Shown: piece by piece, positions 27,394 to 37,261 of the stretch
Numbering within the stretch: the stretch's first letter is position 1
How the letters are laid out: each line of letters starts with the position of its first letter
From: Mesorhizobium muleiense
GTDB taxonomy: Bacteria > Pseudomonadota > Alphaproteobacteria > Rhizobiales > Rhizobiaceae
Assembly (NCBI RefSeq): GCF_900099905.1
Contig: NZ_FNEE01000005.1
Coordinates: forward strand, 62,001 to 126,000
Reading direction: 5' to 3'
Length of the DNA: 64,000 nt
Notes under the pieces: model-generated
Seen by the model: the letters and a program-made list of their open reading frames with translations, nothing else
Told to the model about the DNA's origin: nothing
The model's database searches: none
Translations under genes and position numbers: made by a program

Positions 27394-27448
27394 CTCGCGA
27401 AATCCCTCAAATTCGCCTACTTCAAGTGAATACGGCTTGTGCTTTTTC

Positions 27449-27470
27449 GCGTCAATTAATAAATTTACGC
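27449..27470. promoter_or_regulatory. candidate LacI-family operator between kinase and lacI-type genes
   Basis: The 22-bp sequence starts GCGTCAATT and ends AATTTACGC; nine of eleven base pairs are symmetric. It lies in the 129-bp divergent gap, 53-74 bp from the LacI start. A closely similar sequence occurs at 30777-30796. Confidence 0.5.
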
Positions 27471-27522
27471 ATGGAAACTACCCCGTTTATCTGAAAAAGT
27501 TTCGCCTTGCTTTCGAGGGTTG

Positions 27523-28545
27523 ATGTCGATGACGCACAAGACGATGGAGGATTTTGCTCGCTCTTGCGGCGTCTCCAGGCCGACACTGTCGAAATATTTC
27601 GACGATCCGACCAGCGTCAAGCCGGCGACACGTCAGCGGATCGAAGTGGCGCTGCGCTCGTCCGACTACCAGCCCAATCTGTTTGCACGCAACCTCAACC
27701 GCAAGCGGACCCGCAGCATCGGCATCGTCGTGCCGACGCTCGCCGATCCCTTCTATTCGGAAATGGTCAGCCGCATCGAACTCAGGCTGCGCGACGAAGG
27801 CTATTGGCCGATCGTGATCTCCTCGCACGGCTCGCGTGAGCTCGAAGTGGAAGCGACGCGAACCATTCTTTCGCTAAAAGTTTCCGGCGCGCTGATCGCG
27901 CCGCTCGGCCTGCGCTCCGACGAGCGCACGCTGGAGAAGCTGACACAGACCATACCGATCGTCTATTTCGACACTTATCTCGAGGGCGACACGCCGTTCG
28001 TCGGCAACAACAACAGCCAGAGCGTCTCGACCATCGTCGATTATCTCTGCCGCTCCGGTGACGCCCCGGTCTATTTCGACATCCCGCACGTCAACCACAA
28101 TTCGCGCGAGCGCCTGAACAGCTATGTCGGGGCCATGCAGCGGCTCGGGCATGAGCCGGTGCTCATCGGCACCCCTTATGACTACACCTGGGATTTCGAA
28201 CGGATCGGCTATGAGCAGATGGAAGCGATGCTCGTCCGTGGCGGCCTGCCGGGCAAGACCATTCTGTGCGCCAACGACCGCCTCGCCTTCGGCGTGATGG
28301 CTGCCGCCTATTCGCAAGGCCGCAAGGTCGGTCGCAAGGGCGATTGCGACCTGCGGGTCGCAGCCCATGACGACCATCCGCTGAGCCGCTACACCTGCCC
28401 TGCTCTCACCACCATGGCGCAGGACTTCGCTTCCATGGCCGGACGCAGCGTCGAGACGCTGCTGGCTTTGCTGGATGAGGACGACGCGACAGTTGCACGC
28501 AAGGTCAGTCTCGACGCGACGCTGGTCATGCGTCAGTCGGCCTGA
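27523..28545 (+). CDS. LacI-family transcriptional regulator
   Basis: The 340-residue protein begins at the ATG at 27523 (GAGGG upstream) and has the N-terminal LacI helix-turn-helix MEDFARSCGVSRPTLSKYFDDP, the hinge helix with YQPNLFARNLNRKRT and a periplasmic-binding-protein-like ligand domain starting SIGIVVPTLADPFYS. ILCANDRLAFGVM is the usual effector-site region. The HTH is slightly unusual in using Lys-Tyr in place of Arg-Val or Arg-Ala in the recognition-helix end (SKYFDDP). It probably represses the divergent kinase-epimerase operon and perhaps the divergent promoter near 30.78 kb. Confidence 0.9.
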   Translation: MSMTHKTMEDFARSCGVSRPTLSKYFDDPTSVKPATRQRIEVALRSSDYQPNLFARNLNRKRTRSIGIVVPTLADPFYSEMVSRIELRLRDEGYWPIVISSHGSRELEVEATRTILSLKVSGALIAPLGLRSDERTLEKLTQTIPIVYFDTYLEGDTPFVGNNNSQSVSTIVDYLCRSGDAPVYFDIPHVNHNSRERLNSYVGAMQRLGHEPVLIGTPYDYTWDFERIGYEQMEAMLVRGGLPGKTILCANDRLAFGVMAAAYSQGRKVGRKGDCDLRVAAHDDHPLSRYTCPALTTMAQDFASMAGRSVETLLALLDEDDATVARKVSLDATLVMRQSA

Positions 28546-29510
28546 GCGTTTCCAAACACAGGATCGAAGCCGCGCCATGCGGCAACTGCCGCGCCGACCG
28601 CTTGCCGCGCCGCCGGACCATGGCGGCCCATCGAAACGAAGCCGTGGATCTGGCCGGGCCAGCGCCGCAGAACGACCGGCACCTCGTCATCTTCCAGACG
28701 CTTCGCGTAGGCCTCGCCTTCGTCGGCGAGGATATCATGGCCGGCGATTGCGACAAAAGCCGGCGCTGCGCCGGCAAGGCTTGCGGCCTTGAGCGGCGAC
28801 ACGCGCCAGTCATCAATATCGCCAGCATGGTTGATATAGTGGTCGCGGAACCAGGCCATGGTCGCCGAAGTCAGGCCATAACCGTCGGCAAAGCGGCGAT
28901 AGCTGTCCGCCGCCTGCGAGGCGTCCGTGTTCGGATAGAACAGCAGCTGCGCCGCCGGCGGCTTCTTGTCGCCGCGCGCAAGCAGGCAAAGCACGGTAGC
29001 GAGATTGCCGCCGGCACTGTCGCCGGCGACAGCGATCCGTTCGGCGTCGACGCCGAGATCGCCCGCGCCGCCCTGCATGAAGGAAAGTGCGGCGCGGCAA
29101 TCTTCGATGGCCGCCGGAAATTTGTGTTCCGGCGCCAGCCGGTAGTCGGGAGAGACGACGACGCAGGCCGCCATGTTTGCAAGCCAGCGGCAGATCTCGT
29201 CATGCGACTCGAGATTGCCGATCACCCAGCCGCCGCCATGCAGATAGAGCAGCGCCGGGGCAGCGGCTCCGACCGCGCCCTGTCCGCGATAGATTCTGAG
29301 CGTCAACGGGCCGCCGGGTCCGGTGATGGTGCGCTCAGTCAATGAGCCGACCGGCTCGCGCTCGCCCTGGAGTGCCGGAACGCCCTCCTCATAGGCGCGG
29401 CGCGCCTCTTCAGGCGTGCCGGCTTCGAATGGCGGGGCGGCCGCCTGCCGGTCAAGGTCGAGCACATGCCGGGCCTCCGGATCGAGCAAGGGTGAAAGCA
29501 ATGTCGTCAT
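28533..29510 (-). CDS. alpha/beta hydrolase fold-3 (hormone-sensitive-lipase-like esterase)
   Basis: I choose the ATG at 29510, preceded by GGAGGGC, giving 325 residues. The oxyanion motif HGGGW is near residue 84, the nucleophile GDSAGG near 157, the catalytic Asp in GHDILADEG and His in IHGF. This is the HSL-type bacterial esterase/acetyl hydrolase set. The 3' end overlaps the convergent LacI gene by 13 bp. It lies 16 bp downstream of the Gfo/Idh dehydrogenase, so it may deacylate a sugar ester or hydrolyse a product of that enzyme; this is inference. Confidence 0.85.
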   Translation of the reverse strand: MTTLLSPLLDPEARHVLDLDRQAAAPPFEAGTPEEARRAYEEGVPALQGEREPVGSLTERTITGPGGPLTLRIYRGQGAVGAAAPALLYLHGGGWVIGNLESHDEICRWLANMAACVVVSPDYRLAPEHKFPAAIEDCRAALSFMQGGAGDLGVDAERIAVAGDSAGGNLATVLCLLARGDKKPPAAQLLFYPNTDASQAADSYRRFADGYGLTSATMAWFRDHYINHAGDIDDWRVSPLKAASLAGAAPAFVAIAGHDILADEGEAYAKRLEDDEVPVVLRRWPGQIHGFVSMGRHGPAARQAVGAAVAAWRGFDPVFGNAQAD

Positions 29511-29526
29511 CGTAAGCCCTCCGATA

Positions 29527-30675
29527 TCAGGCGAGCAGGCTCGCCGCTTCGGCGTCCTGGAAGCGCGGCGGCTGATCGACCGTTGCGTTGACGGCGACGG
29601 ACTCGCGGCTCTCACCCGAAGCGAGGATCGCCTCCATGATTTCCAGCACATGAAGCGCAAGGTCGCCGGACGCCCGCGGCTTTCTTCCTGTTGTCAGCGC
29701 GCGCGAAAGATCGGCAACGCCGAGCATGCGGTAATTCGCGCGGTCGGGCGCGGCGAAGGGCCAATTGCGCGCGCCATAGAGATCGCTCTCACTGTGGAAG
29801 TCGGCCCAGTCGGCCCCTCGTTCCGACAGCGAGACGGTGCCGCCGAACGTATCCGGATCGGGCAGCCTGAGCGAGCCTTCCGTCCCATGCAGCTCGATCG
29901 GGTGGTTGGAGTGCCTGAAGACATCCCACGAGGCGCCGAAGGTGACGGTGGCGCCTGAGCGAAACTCCAGCAGCGACAGGATGTTGGTCGGTGTGCCGAC
30001 CTTGAAGCTGGTGTTCCGGTAGGGGCCTTCGGCGGTGATCAGCCGCTCCTCCTGGCCCCGCGTCGCCATCGCCATCACGCGGGCCACCGGCCCGAGCAAA
30101 TTGACCAGCATCGTCAGGTAGTAGGGACCCATGTCGAAGACCGGTCCGCCGCCGGGCTGATAGTAGAATTGCGGATTGGGATGCCAGTGCTCCATGCCGC
30201 GCCCCATCATGAAGGCGGTGCCGGTCACCGGCCGGCCGAGCGCACCCTCGTCCATGAGGCGGCGTGCCCGCCGTCCGGCGGCGCCAAGGAAGGTGTCCGG
30301 GGCCGAGCCCAGCAGCAGCCCGCGCTCCGCCGCCTCGGCGACAAGCCGCCTGCCATCCTTGGCCGAGGTCGCCAGCGGCTTTTCGGTGAAGACGTGCTTT
30401 CCCGCCGAAAGTGCCGAAAGCGAAATATCGAAATGCGCCGCCGGTATCGTCAAGTTGAGGACAAGGTCGATGTTCGGGTCGGCCAAAAGCGCGTCGACGC
30501 TGACCGCGCGGATGCCATATTCCTTGGCGCGCAGCGCAGCCATATCGGCCGAAATGTCGGCGCAGGCGCTGAGCTCGACCCCGCCGAACAAAGCCGCATT
30601 GCGCAAATAGGTCATCGAGATATTGCCGCACCCGACAACGCCGATGCCGAGCTTAGCTCCTGATTTTCCTGGCAT
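29527..30675 (-). CDS. Gfo/Idh/MocA-family oxidoreductase
   Basis: The 382-residue protein has the NAD(P)-binding motif GVVGCGNIS near residue 12, the conserved EKPLA near 98 and a C-terminal alpha/beta domain with GGGPVFDMGPYYL that contributes the sugar pocket. Family enzymes oxidise hydroxyls of sugars, inositols and glycosides, often at C3. I place the start at 30675 (GGTAGAGTGG upstream). It forms an operon with the esterase downstream and is divergent from the truncated leader at 30849. Confidence 0.88.
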   Translation of the reverse strand: MPGKSGAKLGIGVVGCGNISMTYLRNAALFGGVELSACADISADMAALRAKEYGIRAVSVDALLADPNIDLVLNLTIPAAHFDISLSALSAGKHVFTEKPLATSAKDGRRLVAEAAERGLLLGSAPDTFLGAAGRRARRLMDEGALGRPVTGTAFMMGRGMEHWHPNPQFYYQPGGGPVFDMGPYYLTMLVNLLGPVARVMAMATRGQEERLITAEGPYRNTSFKVGTPTNILSLLEFRSGATVTFGASWDVFRHSNHPIELHGTEGSLRLPDPDTFGGTVSLSERGADWADFHSESDLYGARNWPFAAPDRANYRMLGVADLSRALTTGRKPRASGDLALHVLEIMEAILASGESRESVAVNATVDQPPRFQDAEAASLLA

Positions 30676-30776
30676 TTTCCACTCTACCTCCCGACGTCGC
30701 AACGCTCTGGTTGAATCATTGCACCAGCAACGGATCACATTCGAAAGCCGCTATACAGCATTTTAAATGTTGACGC

Positions 30777-30796
30777 GCGTAAAATTATTATTGAAC
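30777..30796. promoter_or_regulatory. second candidate LacI operator
   Basis: GCGTAAAATTATTATTGAAC closely follows the reverse complement of the 27449-27470 palindrome (GCGTAAATTTATTAATTGAC), with one substitution and a single-base gap plus one late mismatch. It lies between the divergent dehydrogenase gene and the leader peptide at 30849, so one LacI protein may control both loci. Confidence 0.45.
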
Positions 30797-30848
30797 ATGC
30801 AAAAATGATGGCGCAACATTGGAGGCCGCCAGCCTTGAGGAGGAGAAC

Positions 30849-30953
30849 ATGACTGACATGAAAAAACGGCCAACAGCCGATGCGAATCCCGTGGGTCATG
30901 CGCGCATTGGATCTTTCCGTCGCGGTCAGGGACCGAGATGGGTTCAGGCATAG
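30849..30953 (+). pseudogene. truncated 5' end of a lost operon gene
   Basis: An ATG at 30849 follows a strong GAGGAGGAGAAC site and opens a frame beginning MTDMKKRPTADANPVGHARI. The frame then runs over the 3' end of the convergent DeoR-type gene and stops after 34 codons. The strong translation start and upstream operator-like site suggest the beginning of a once longer gene whose body was replaced by the DeoR cassette. The original product cannot be recognised from so few residues. Confidence 0.4.
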
Positions 30954-31705
30954 ATCACCTTGGCCCCGGTCATCTCAAGCTTGCTGCGTATTGGACCGGG
31001 CAGGCCATCGTCGGTGATCACCACATCGACGGCCGACAGCGAAAATGCCTTGGAGGTCCCGCTGACGCCCCATTTGCTCGAATCGGCGAGGAGGACAACG
31101 CGCCGGGCCATGCGAACGAGGTTTCGCTTCGTTCGCGCCATGTCTTCGTTCACGTCGACCACATCCAGTGACGAGTCTATCGCATGCGCTCCAACAAAGA
31201 CCTGATGCGCTACCAAGCCGCCGAGAGCCGTATCGGCATCGGTGATCAGCGTGCTCACCGTGTCGGGATAGACCCGGCCGCCGATCATATGAACGTCGAG
31301 CCCGGGACGATGCATAAGATGCTGCACGATATTCATGGCCGTGGCCGCGACCACGACATTGCTGAGCGGCGGTAACTGCATGGCAACCTGCATCAATGTC
31401 GAGCCGCCGTCGAAGATGACCGATTGGTTGTCCTCGAACAGGTCTAGCGCCGCCCGGGCGATGCGCTTCTTTGCGTCGAGGTTCGTTTGCATCCGCCGGG
31501 CGAACGCGGCCGTGGTCGAATCTGTGGTCCGGGTCACCGCCCCTCCACGGGTCTTGGTCAGCAGTCCCTTGCGGTCCAGTATCTCGAGGTCGGAGCGCAC
31601 CGTGACTTCCGACACGCCAAAATCTTCTGACAGGTCCTTGATGCGAACCTGTCCGTTGCGTTGCACTTCACCCAGGATCGATTGGCGTCTCTGCTCCGAC
31701 AACAT
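30944..31705 (-). CDS. DeoR-family transcriptional regulator
   Basis: The 253-residue repressor starts at the ATG at 31705 and has the DeoR helix-turn-helix (LSEQRRQSILGEVQ, then LSEDFGVSEVTVRSDLEIL) and a DeoRC sugar-phosphate-sensing domain with DGGSTLMQVA and SSKWGVSG. The much longer frame upstream on this strand is a shadow of the aldolase and kinase genes. It is divergent from the aldolase-kinase-ABC genes, and a palindrome in the gap is its likely operator. Sugar phosphates made by the kinase would be natural inducers. Confidence 0.9.
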   Translation of the reverse strand: MLSEQRRQSILGEVQRNGQVRIKDLSEDFGVSEVTVRSDLEILDRKGLLTKTRGGAVTRTTDSTTAAFARRMQTNLDAKKRIARAALDLFEDNQSVIFDGGSTLMQVAMQLPPLSNVVVAATAMNIVQHLMHRPGLDVHMIGGRVYPDTVSTLITDADTALGGLVAHQVFVGAHAIDSSLDVVDVNEDMARTKRNLVRMARRVVLLADSSKWGVSGTSKAFSLSAVDVVITDDGLPGPIRSKLEMTGAKVIYA

Positions 31706-31775
31706 TGCCCTGTCCTTGCCTCCCTGCGCCAAGCAACCGCTCTGGCCTCGGCTCACCTTACCAAAAATACGCAAA

Positions 31776-31791
31776 TTCGAAAGCTTTCGAA
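31776..31791. promoter_or_regulatory. candidate DeoR operator, 16-bp perfect palindrome
   Basis: TTCGAAAGCTTTCGAA is perfectly symmetric, and a further half-site TTTCGGAAA follows about 30 bp on. TTTCG/CGAAA repeats are typical operators for DeoR-family sugar regulators. It lies 71 bp from the DeoR start and 77 bp from the aldolase start. Confidence 0.6.
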
Positions 31792-31867
31792 AGATTGTAT
31801 TTCTCATTTCTTTCGGAAACACTGGGTCCAGGATTTTGAAATCAAACGATTGGGGAATTTTGCACTC

Positions 31868-32668
31868 ATGAGCCTCGGAACCAAGGTGCGTCTTGCGCGC
31901 CTCTTCTCGCATCCATCGGGGAACCTTTTTGGCGGCGCGGTCGACCACTTCGTCGGCTATGGCGACGTGCGCAAAGGCGGCCTTGCCGACCTGCCGGGTG
32001 CGCTCGCACGCGTCATGGTGGGCAAACCCGACTACGTCAGCATCCAGCCTGGCACCGCGCGCCATCTGTGGCCGCAATATGCGGGCAAAGCTTCCCTGGT
32101 GATTCAGGCGGGCTGCTTCACTCCGGACGATCGCATCAGCGAGTTGATCGCAACGCCCGAAGATGCGGTGCGCGCGGGGGCCGATGCGTTGGCCGTGGCC
32201 ATTCCGGTGCGCGGCGCGACCGAGGGCAAATACATACGCTGGCTGACCGATTCGGTAAATGCAGCGGCCCGCTACGGCATGCCTGTGGTGGCGCATATCT
32301 ACCCTCGCGATTTCACCGACGGAGCAAAAATCGTCTTCACCCCCGACGAGATCGCCTATGCGGCGCGCATCGGCTACGAGTCCGGCGTCGACGTGATCAA
32401 GATCGGCTACACGGGCGATTTCGAGTCGTTCCGAGAGACCGTCCGGACCTGCCCGGTGCCGGTTGTGATCGCGGGCGGTCCAAAGACCGATACGCTGCTC
32501 GGCGCGCTTCAGCAGACGGCGGACGCCATCCGTGCCGGCGCACGCGGCGCCGTGGTAGGCCGCAATCTCTGGGGGCATGGCGATCCGGAGAAGGCAGCGC
32601 TTGCCTTTCGGGGCGTCATCCATGACGGCCTTTCGGCGCAACACGCCCTGGCGAAGGCAGGTGCCTGA
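31868..32668 (+). CDS. DeoC/LacD/FbaB-type class I aldolase
   Basis: The 266-residue TIM-barrel protein resembles the DhnA/FbaB and LsrF group: the Schiff-base Lys is probably Lys178 in GVDVIKIGYTGD, followed by VPVVIAGGPK at 197-206 and a phosphate-binding end GARGAVVGRNLWGHG. It should cleave a phosphorylated ketose to two shorter products. The ATG at 31868 gives a start close to the first conserved segment. A PfkB kinase gene begins 4 bp after its stop, so kinase and aldolase act in turn. Substrate specificity is not evident. Confidence 0.8.
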   Translation: MSLGTKVRLARLFSHPSGNLFGGAVDHFVGYGDVRKGGLADLPGALARVMVGKPDYVSIQPGTARHLWPQYAGKASLVIQAGCFTPDDRISELIATPEDAVRAGADALAVAIPVRGATEGKYIRWLTDSVNAAARYGMPVVAHIYPRDFTDGAKIVFTPDEIAYAARIGYESGVDVIKIGYTGDFESFRETVRTCPVPVVIAGGPKTDTLLGALQQTADAIRAGARGAVVGRNLWGHGDPEKAALAFRGVIHDGLSAQHALAKAGA

Positions 32669-32671
32669 ACG

Positions 32672-33622
32672 ATGCCCACCGTCCCCGCGATCCTCGGCTT
32701 CGGCGCTATTGCGATCGACGACATCGTCTACGTCGATCAGCCGTTGTCGGCGGGCAAGGGGAAGGTTCTGCAAAGTGCCCGCGCTTTCGGGGGAAATGTT
32801 GCGACGGCGCTGGCCGCCGTCGTGCGACTCGGCGGAACCGCCGGGTTCGCCGGATGGCTGGGCACTGCCGCGGACGACGCCGTGCTGCGCGATCTCGTTG
32901 CGAGCGGTGTTGAAACCGCATTCGCGCCGCGCCACCCCGACGCGCGCCCGGTGCGCTCGCGGATCACCGTCGGCTCGGACGGGGAACGGTTCATCGCGTA
33001 TGACGACGATGCGATGCTGGGCACCGCTCCGGATTTTCCGGACGATATCCTCAGCCGCGCTACCGTCCTGATCGTCGATAGCTACGCGATCCGGTCCCTG
33101 GATGTCGTGGCTCGGGCTCGCGATCTCGGCCTTGCGATCCTCGGCGATATCGAATGGAGCAGCGGCCCAGCCACGGAGAGACTGATTGGGCTCTGCGACC
33201 ATCTCATTCTTCCGCTCGGCTTTGCGCGGGCCGCCACGGGCCGCCGGTCGCCGGCCGAGATACTCGATGCATTGTGGTTGCCGTCGCGCTCCGCCGTGGT
33301 TCTGACCGACGGTGGCAGGGGCGTGTACTATCGCGGGCGTGAAGAGACAGGTCTCTGGCACCTGCCCCCGCACAGGATTGTGGTCGTCGACTCGACCGGT
33401 GCGGGTGACTGCTTTCATGGCGCCTATGCCCATGCGTTGACGCGCGGAGCCGGCACCGCAGGCCGGGTGGCATTCGCGGCCGCGGCGGCAGCCCTTTCGA
33501 TAACGGGCCGTGGCGGGCGCGAGGCGCTTCCGACCGACGACCAGGTTACGGAACTCCTGGCATCGACGAACGCGCCGTCAGCAGTCGAACTGAAAAAAAC
33601 GCATGTCAATACTGGAACATAA
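32672..33622 (+). CDS. PfkB-family carbohydrate kinase
   Basis: The 316-residue kinase has the N-terminal GGNVATALAAVVRLGG glycine region near 41-55 and the catalytic DSTGAGDCFHGAYA near 244. It should phosphorylate the imported sugar to give the substrate of the neighbouring class I aldolase. Coupled to that gene by 4-bp spacing, and followed after 90 bp by the ATPase of a complete ABC importer. It differs clearly from the other PfkB kinase of the window (26449-27393), so the two serve separate pathways. Confidence 0.85.
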   Translation: MPTVPAILGFGAIAIDDIVYVDQPLSAGKGKVLQSARAFGGNVATALAAVVRLGGTAGFAGWLGTAADDAVLRDLVASGVETAFAPRHPDARPVRSRITVGSDGERFIAYDDDAMLGTAPDFPDDILSRATVLIVDSYAIRSLDVVARARDLGLAILGDIEWSSGPATERLIGLCDHLILPLGFARAATGRRSPAEILDALWLPSRSAVVLTDGGRGVYYRGREETGLWHLPPHRIVVVDSTGAGDCFHGAYAHALTRGAGTAGRVAFAAAAAALSITGRGGREALPTDDQVTELLASTNAPSAVELKKTHVNTGT

Positions 33623-33712
33623 CTAGAACCTATACGATGAAATATTTCGCAGCTGAACATGCTCCGAGGAGGGTTATAAAAATCATCAGCTTATACTTGC
33701 GGAGGGAGGAAT

Positions 33713-34858
<1,146 letters not shown>

Positions 34859-34972
34859 AGATCTGCGGCAGACCGCAGGCGAGAGCGAGGCGCCTGCGAA
34901 ACGCAAGAAGGCTTCTGAGTAGAGCAGACGATCGTCCGCATTGTGCGGTCGATCTTAAAGAAGGAGGAGAAA

Positions 34973-36220
34973 ATGATGTTTCGGATACAACCCGCGATGC
35001 TGAAAATAGCCGCGGCCGCATGGTTGCTTGGCGCAACCGGCGCCATGGCGGACACGACGCTGGAATTCACCCAATGGTGGGAGCCCGAATTGCCGGCCGG
35101 CTCGCTCAGGGCAATCATGAATGACTTCGAGGCTGAAAACCCCGGAATCAAGGTGACGCTGGTCAGCGGCCCCTATGCGACCACGCGAGACCAGATCTCG
35201 GTTGGTGCTGCAACTGGAACGCTTAGCGACGTCGTCGGTCTCGACGGCGCCTGGGTGAACAATCTGAACGCGCAGAATGCGCTGGCCGACATGAACCCGA
35301 TGATGGATGCGAGCGAGTTCGACCAGACGCAGGTCGCGGATATCATCAAGGTGGACGGCAAGGCGGTGATGTTTCCCGTGGCTTCGTTCGTCTATCCGGT
35401 CTTCGTGAACATGGATCTCGCCGCCCAGGCAGGCGTGACCAAGCTGCCGTCGACCCGCGCGGAGTTTCTCGAAGCCGCCAAGAAGATGACCCATGCCGAC
35501 AAGAACCAGTATGGCTGGGTGCTGCCCTTGTCGCTGCAAACGCCGTCCGGTGTCCAGAACGACCTGATGTCGTGGGTCTGGGCCTCGGGTCAATCGATGA
35601 TGGCTGACGGCAAGCCGGCTCTCGAGGGCAAGCCGGTCGTCGATATGCTCACTTTCGTCAAATCGCTGAACGACGCCGGCGTCATTTCGCCCGGCATCGC
35701 CACCAAGACCGAGCAGGAAAAGGTCGAGGAATTCGTGAACGATCGGGTCGGAATGATGATCGACTCGCTCGCGCATGTGAACCTCATTCGCAAACGCAAT
35801 CCCAAGCTGAACTTCGACCTCATCCCCGTCCCGGTCGTGGAGAATTATAACGGCAAGCGCGGCCTTCCCTACGCCTCCTGGGGCATCGGCATCTCTGCGG
35901 CCTCAAAACATCAGGAGGAAGCCTGGAAGCTCGTCCAATATCTGATGAGTGAAAAGGTGAACGCCAAGCTCGTGACGCTTGCAAACGCCTTCCCGGGCAA
36001 CGTCAACGCCAAGCCCGATTTCGTGACCTCGGACAAGGCTTTCGCCAAGGCTTTCGAAATCTTCAAGACCGGCTATCTCGCCAACGAGTTCACGGGTCTG
36101 CCGGTGGCTGAAGACCTGATGACCCAGTTCGACGTGGAAGCCCAGAAGATGCTCGCCGGCGAGCAGTCTCCGGAAGAAGCCGCAGCCAACGCTCAAAAGG
36201 GTTGGATGGCGAAATTCTGA
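34973..36220 (+). CDS. ABC sugar transporter substrate-binding protein
   Basis: The 415-residue precursor begins at the ATG at 34973 after AAGGAGGAG, with a second ATG directly following. A Sec signal peptide ends about residue 26 (TGAMA). The mature protein is a family 1 solute-binding protein starting LEFTQWWEPELP, typical for CUT1 binding proteins. It collects sugar in the periplasm for the two permeases encoded downstream. Confidence 0.92.
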   Translation: MMFRIQPAMLKIAAAAWLLGATGAMADTTLEFTQWWEPELPAGSLRAIMNDFEAENPGIKVTLVSGPYATTRDQISVGAATGTLSDVVGLDGAWVNNLNAQNALADMNPMMDASEFDQTQVADIIKVDGKAVMFPVASFVYPVFVNMDLAAQAGVTKLPSTRAEFLEAAKKMTHADKNQYGWVLPLSLQTPSGVQNDLMSWVWASGQSMMADGKPALEGKPVVDMLTFVKSLNDAGVISPGIATKTEQEKVEEFVNDRVGMMIDSLAHVNLIRKRNPKLNFDLIPVPVVENYNGKRGLPYASWGIGISAASKHQEEAWKLVQYLMSEKVNAKLVTLANAFPGNVNAKPDFVTSDKAFAKAFEIFKTGYLANEFTGLPVAEDLMTQFDVEAQKMLAGEQSPEEAAANAQKGWMAKF

Positions 36221-36359
36221 GCGACCTGTTCCCCGTTGCTATCTTCCACCGGGTAGCCTGACTTAGGGCAGGCCACCCGTCAACAACGGATCGGCAATTT
36301 GAGATGGACCTCTTTCCGAAGCGCACCTTCCTCTTGAAGGCACATCCCAAGGGTGGCAC

Positions 36360-37256
36360 ATGACTCGGCAGAAGCGCTCCCACCATCGACTGAAACGAGC
36401 GGCCGCACCCTATCTCTATCTGTCACCCTCGCTCCTCATCATCGGCCTTCTGATGCTACTGCCGATGGTGACGGTGATTGGCTATTCGTTCCAGAACAGC
36501 GCGGTGCTGCGTCGCGACCCATCCTTTGCCGGACTGAAACACTACCACGCGATCTTTGCCGATCCGGTGTTCTGGGCCTCGCTGTGGCACACGCTCTACT
36601 TCACCTGCATGAGTGTCATCTTCCATATGACCATCGGCATGGTCTTCGCACTCATGCTGAACAGCGACCGCATCAATCCGACGCTGCGCAACATTCTGCG
36701 CGTGCTCTACATACTGCCTTGGCTGTTCACCGCGGTGATTATCGCCGTGATCTGGCGCCTCCTGCTCGAGCCGAACGGTGTCGTGAACAGCGTTCTCATG
36801 CAGATGGGCATCATCGGTTCCAAGGTCGAGTGGTTTTCCTCGACGGCGACCGCGCTGCACGCCGTCACCTTCGCCAATATCTGGGCGGGCTACCCGCTTT
36901 TCATGGTCAGCTTGCTCGCAGGCTTGCAGGGCATTCCCAAGGATTTCTACGAGGCCGCCGATATCGACGGGGCGAAAGCCTACCAGAAGCTGATCTTCAT
37001 CACCATCCCGCAGCTGATGCCGATCATCATCAGCATCTCGCTGCTCGACTTCATCTGGACCATGCAGGTCTTTCCATTGATCTGGATAACGACGGGCGGC
37101 GGTCCGATCTACTCGACCGAGGTCCTCAGCACCTACACGTACAAGCTGGCGTTTTCGAGCTACAACCTGTCGCAGGCGTCGGCGAGCGCCGTGGTCATCC
37201 TGCTGATCTCTCTCGGCCTGACGCTGTTCTACATCCGCTATCAAAAGGCTCGGTAG
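36360..37256 (+). CDS. ABC sugar transporter permease (MalF type)
   Basis: The 298-residue protein has six membrane segments and the EAA loop YEAADIDGAKAYQKLIFITIP. The start at 36360 follows AAGGGTGG. It forms the pore with the permease encoded 5 bp downstream. The 139-bp gap after the binding-protein gene has an imperfect GGGTAGCCTGAC/GGCAGGCCACCC-type inverted repeat that could reduce downstream expression relative to the binding protein. Confidence 0.92.
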   Translation: MTRQKRSHHRLKRAAAPYLYLSPSLLIIGLLMLLPMVTVIGYSFQNSAVLRRDPSFAGLKHYHAIFADPVFWASLWHTLYFTCMSVIFHMTIGMVFALMLNSDRINPTLRNILRVLYILPWLFTAVIIAVIWRLLLEPNGVVNSVLMQMGIIGSKVEWFSSTATALHAVTFANIWAGYPLFMVSLLAGLQGIPKDFYEAADIDGAKAYQKLIFITIPQLMPIIISISLLDFIWTMQVFPLIWITTGGGPIYSTEVLSTYTYKLAFSSYNLSQASASAVVILLISLGLTLFYIRYQKAR

Positions 37257-37261
37257 TCACC

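Noticed and set aside
30944..33433. 829-codon minus-strand frame
   Set aside because: Only its C-terminal 253 codons (from 31705) are the DeoR regulator; the rest lies antisense to the aldolase and PfkB genes, which carry clear catalytic motifs.
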